The notes below the pieces were generated by a model, which worked only from the letters and a program-made list of their open reading frames with translations, had not been told where the DNA came from and did no database searches. This document shows, piece after piece, positions 61,724 through 64,000 of a stretch of 64,000 nt of DNA; position 1 is the stretch's first letter, and every line of letters begins with the position of its first letter. The stretch spans positions 19,736,501-19,800,500 of the forward strand of contig NC_050098.1 of the NCBI RefSeq assembly GCF_902167145.1, read 5' to 3'. Source of the DNA: Zea mays (lineage: Eukaryota; Streptophyta; Magnoliopsida; Poales; Poaceae). Made by a program: the position numbers and the translations under genes.

Positions 61724-64000
61724 ATGGCCAGAGTTCGCTCTACAGCTAGGGTTGAGCGTGAGGGGGACGAAACTGAAGCTTCGGAGACTGTGCCCATCTC
61801 CGAAGCGATGCAGCGCTCCGGACTGGTGACTGCGGAAGAAATGCCTGCTGCCGAAGCAAACCCGACAGCTGCCGAAGGAGAAGGGAACATTGCAGAAACC
61901 GACTCCGAAGATGACTACCGTATTGCCATGCCCAGCAAACCCAGCCACCTAGACTTCGGAAAATCGACTGTTTCAAAGGTTGATCTCGCCAAGATGGTGA
62001 AAGCAGGTTTTTTCAGTGAAGATCAGAAGAAGCTACTTCGCTTCGGGGGAGAAGAGACCACCCCGAAGCCAGAGAAGGACGAGGTTGTCATCTTCAAAAG
62101 CTTTTTAAAGGCTGGGCTAAGATTCCCTGTTCACGAGATTGTTGCGGAGATATTGAAGAGGTTTGGCATCTACCTTCACCAGTTAACTCCTAACGCTATC
62201 GTTAGGCTTAGCGTTTATATTTGGGCCCTCCGAAGCCAAGCAGTGGAGCCTTTTGCTGACAGTTTCTGTCGAGTTCATGAATTGCATTATCAAACAAAGG
62301 CCAGAAAAGATGGGCTTCATGAAAACTTCGGTTGCTACAATTTTGCCTACCGGAAAACCGCAAAGTTTCCTGTAATCAGCTACCGAAGCAAATGGCCGGC
62401 AGGCTGGAAATCAGAATGGTTCTATGTCAAGGTTGATGAGGACAAGGAGAAGCTTGTGCAAAGTCCACTCGAGCTAACTTTCGGAGAAACCCGACCCCAC
62501 TGCAACATGACACCAGAGGGTCAAACTCAACGGGCAATGGATGAATTCAGAATCATTGCAGAGCATATTGGTACCAGGGATCTGGTTCAAGAATTCTTAG
62601 CATTCAAAGTCTTCCCTACTCTGAAAAAATGGGAAATGCCAAAGTTAAAGGGGGAGAAGAAGGAAGGGGATCTTGTCCGGCTTCCTTACCACTTCAAATT
62701 CAAGAAATATTTTAAGAAGCCCTGCCAAGAGTGGCTGGATACAGTTGAGGTGATGTGTAATGAAATTCTTGGAAATTATTCGAAAAAAGAAGATCAACTG
62801 ATGACAGCAGCCTTCGGCACCCGTCCGAAGCGAAGGCTGAACCGAGTGCTTGATGCACTGGGTTTCGAATATCCTGACTATGCGCAGCTGAACAAGGGTG
62901 CTGAGGGCCAGAGAAGAAAAAGAGCGGCCGAAGCTTTAAACAAGGATGAAGAACAACCACCAAAAAAGAAGAAAATTGTCAAGAGAAAAATATCAACTCC
63001 AAAGCGAAAACTATCCGAAGAAGAGGGGACCCCCACACCACCTTCTACTAGCGACGTGGAGGAAATTCTAAAGGTAATGACTGAACCCATGCCCACGAAG
63101 CTAAGTCCATTAGGGCCTCGACTGACGAAGCTTTTTCAAAAGGTGGCGGAGCCGGAAAAAACGAAGATAGCCAAAGCGAAAAGGCAAAGAATTATTGCCG
63201 TAACAGAAGTTATTGACAAGACGCCACCGAGGGCGTCAATTCAGAAAACACCAGCTGTTGAGGGCACAGAAAATGTCGAAGTCGCACCTTCGGAGATCGC
63301 GGCTACCGAAGCCGCTACAGCCGAAGATGTAAACTTAGAATCTACTATTGAAGACATCAACAAAATTTTAACAGACATGGCTGCAGAAGAAGCTGCCACC
63401 ACTGCTGAAGAAACCATGGCCACAGTGCCTGGGAAAGGGAAAGAAATAGCCGAAGACACTTCGGACGACGAAGCCTACTCATTTCAAAATTTAGTCGGGC
63501 AAAAACTGTCGAAGGCCGAAAAAGAAGAGCTTAAGGAATACGCCAAATCTTGCGGATACAAGCCAGGAGCTCTTCTATTTGGAGGCATTGATGATGAAAA
63601 ACTGGGCTGCATCCGGGACTCAGCTGGGGCTAAGGTCATCGGTACTCTATCAAAGAGTATCGGTTTTCCGAAACTAGAGACAGACATCAGCCGCTACCGA
63701 CGACAGCATATCGTCGGCAGCTTATTTTATTCCAATTTCAAGGTAAACAATCTTTTCTCTGTTCCTTATTGCTTTGGATAATGAAAATGTTACTAACGAA
63801 AACTGTTTTTGTGCAGAGCATGCTACTGAGCAAAGCTCTGAAGATGCAGCAGGATTTGGAGGACAAAAAACACGAAGCTATAATTGGAAATTTAGAGAGC
63901 AAAATAAAAGAACAATCAGCCATCATCGAAAAGAAAGACTTCGAACTTCAATCAACCGAAGGCTTGCTGGCAGAGACCGAAGCTAAAATATCAGAATTGA
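61724..64000 (+). CDS. Transposase_28-domain protein (putative gypsy-type), partial, two exons seen
   Basis: Exon 1 is 61724-63742 (673 codons exactly); intron 63743-63816 (GTAAAC ... TTTTTGTGCAG); exon 2 starts at 63817 in frame (SMLLSKALKMQQDLEDKK) and is open to the window end. Without splicing the frame stops at 63781. The N-terminus is acidic. About residues 115-240 match the plant putative gypsy-type transposon domain (PF04195, Transposase_28) as I remember it: FLKAGLRFPVHEIVAEILKR, LHQLTPNAIVRLSVYIWA, RVHELHYQTKARKDGLHENF. Then come two Lys-rich stretches (PPKKKKIVKRK) that could be nuclear localisation signals, an Ala/Glu/Thr-rich region, and in exon 2 a strongly helical, probably coiled-coil region. 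The function of the family is not established. It lies within an LTR element that appears to read in the opposite direction. The ATG gives the expected start and follows a TATA box by about 170 bp. Confidence 0.8.

Overview
This window is plant nuclear DNA, almost certainly maize (Zea mays) or a very close relative. The evidence is intron-containing plant genes, grass-type MITEs with TAA or TTA target duplications, and nested LTR retrotransposons. One of these has long terminal repeats I recognise as the maize Huck family, and two are Opie/Ji-type Sireviruses. About 60% of the window is retrotransposon. No rRNA, tRNA, CRISPR or prokaryotic feature was seen.

Layout. 1-4259: mostly unassigned DNA plus a 1450-bp PIF/Harbinger-type element (1979-3428, TSD TTA) carrying the last exon of a Myb/SANT-like ORF. 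4265-13288: a complete but dead Sirevirus (Ty1/copia, + strand, TSD GTAAA). 13294-19239: intergenic DNA with a hAT-like element holding a nested Tourist-like MITE, a possible small GC-rich gene on the minus strand (15604-16062), and a LINE fragment split by a second MITE. 19240-48424: an old Tat-lineage Ty3/gypsy element on the minus strand. Two later elements split it: a very young, apparently intact Sirevirus (20506-30027, minus, TSD AACTT) and a Huck element (31903-45650, plus) riddled with nonsense mutations. 48425-48984: a fragment resembling an LTR in the opposite orientation. 50565-52085: a single-exon nepenthesin-type aspartic protease gene resembling ASPG1. 52086-57900: intergenic DNA with a second copy of the hAT-like element and other AT-rich repeats. 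58176-60290: the first four exons of a malectin-like/LRR receptor-like protein gene (RLP4-like). Its fourth intron holds another LTR element, of which one LTR (60705-61290) and an internal gene with a Transposase_28 (putative gypsy-type) domain (61724 to the window end) are visible.

The two confident host genes (aspartic protease, RLP4-like) lie in the right quarter. The rest is a stack of insertions whose order can be read: gypsy first, Huck and the young Sirevirus later.

The most unusual signal is a 33-bp module in the old gypsy element. It is two odd-length palindromes (core CGGACNGTCCG) whose centres are exactly 22 bp apart. It recurs three times in the LTR and three times inside coding linkers, always in the same codon phase, where it encodes a motif of the form A-D-R-P-x4-G-P-S. 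A second signal is the Sirevirus gag-pol junction, which neither a single frameshift nor simple readthrough can cross. There the pol-frame stop is itself the end of a 3' splice-site-like sequence.
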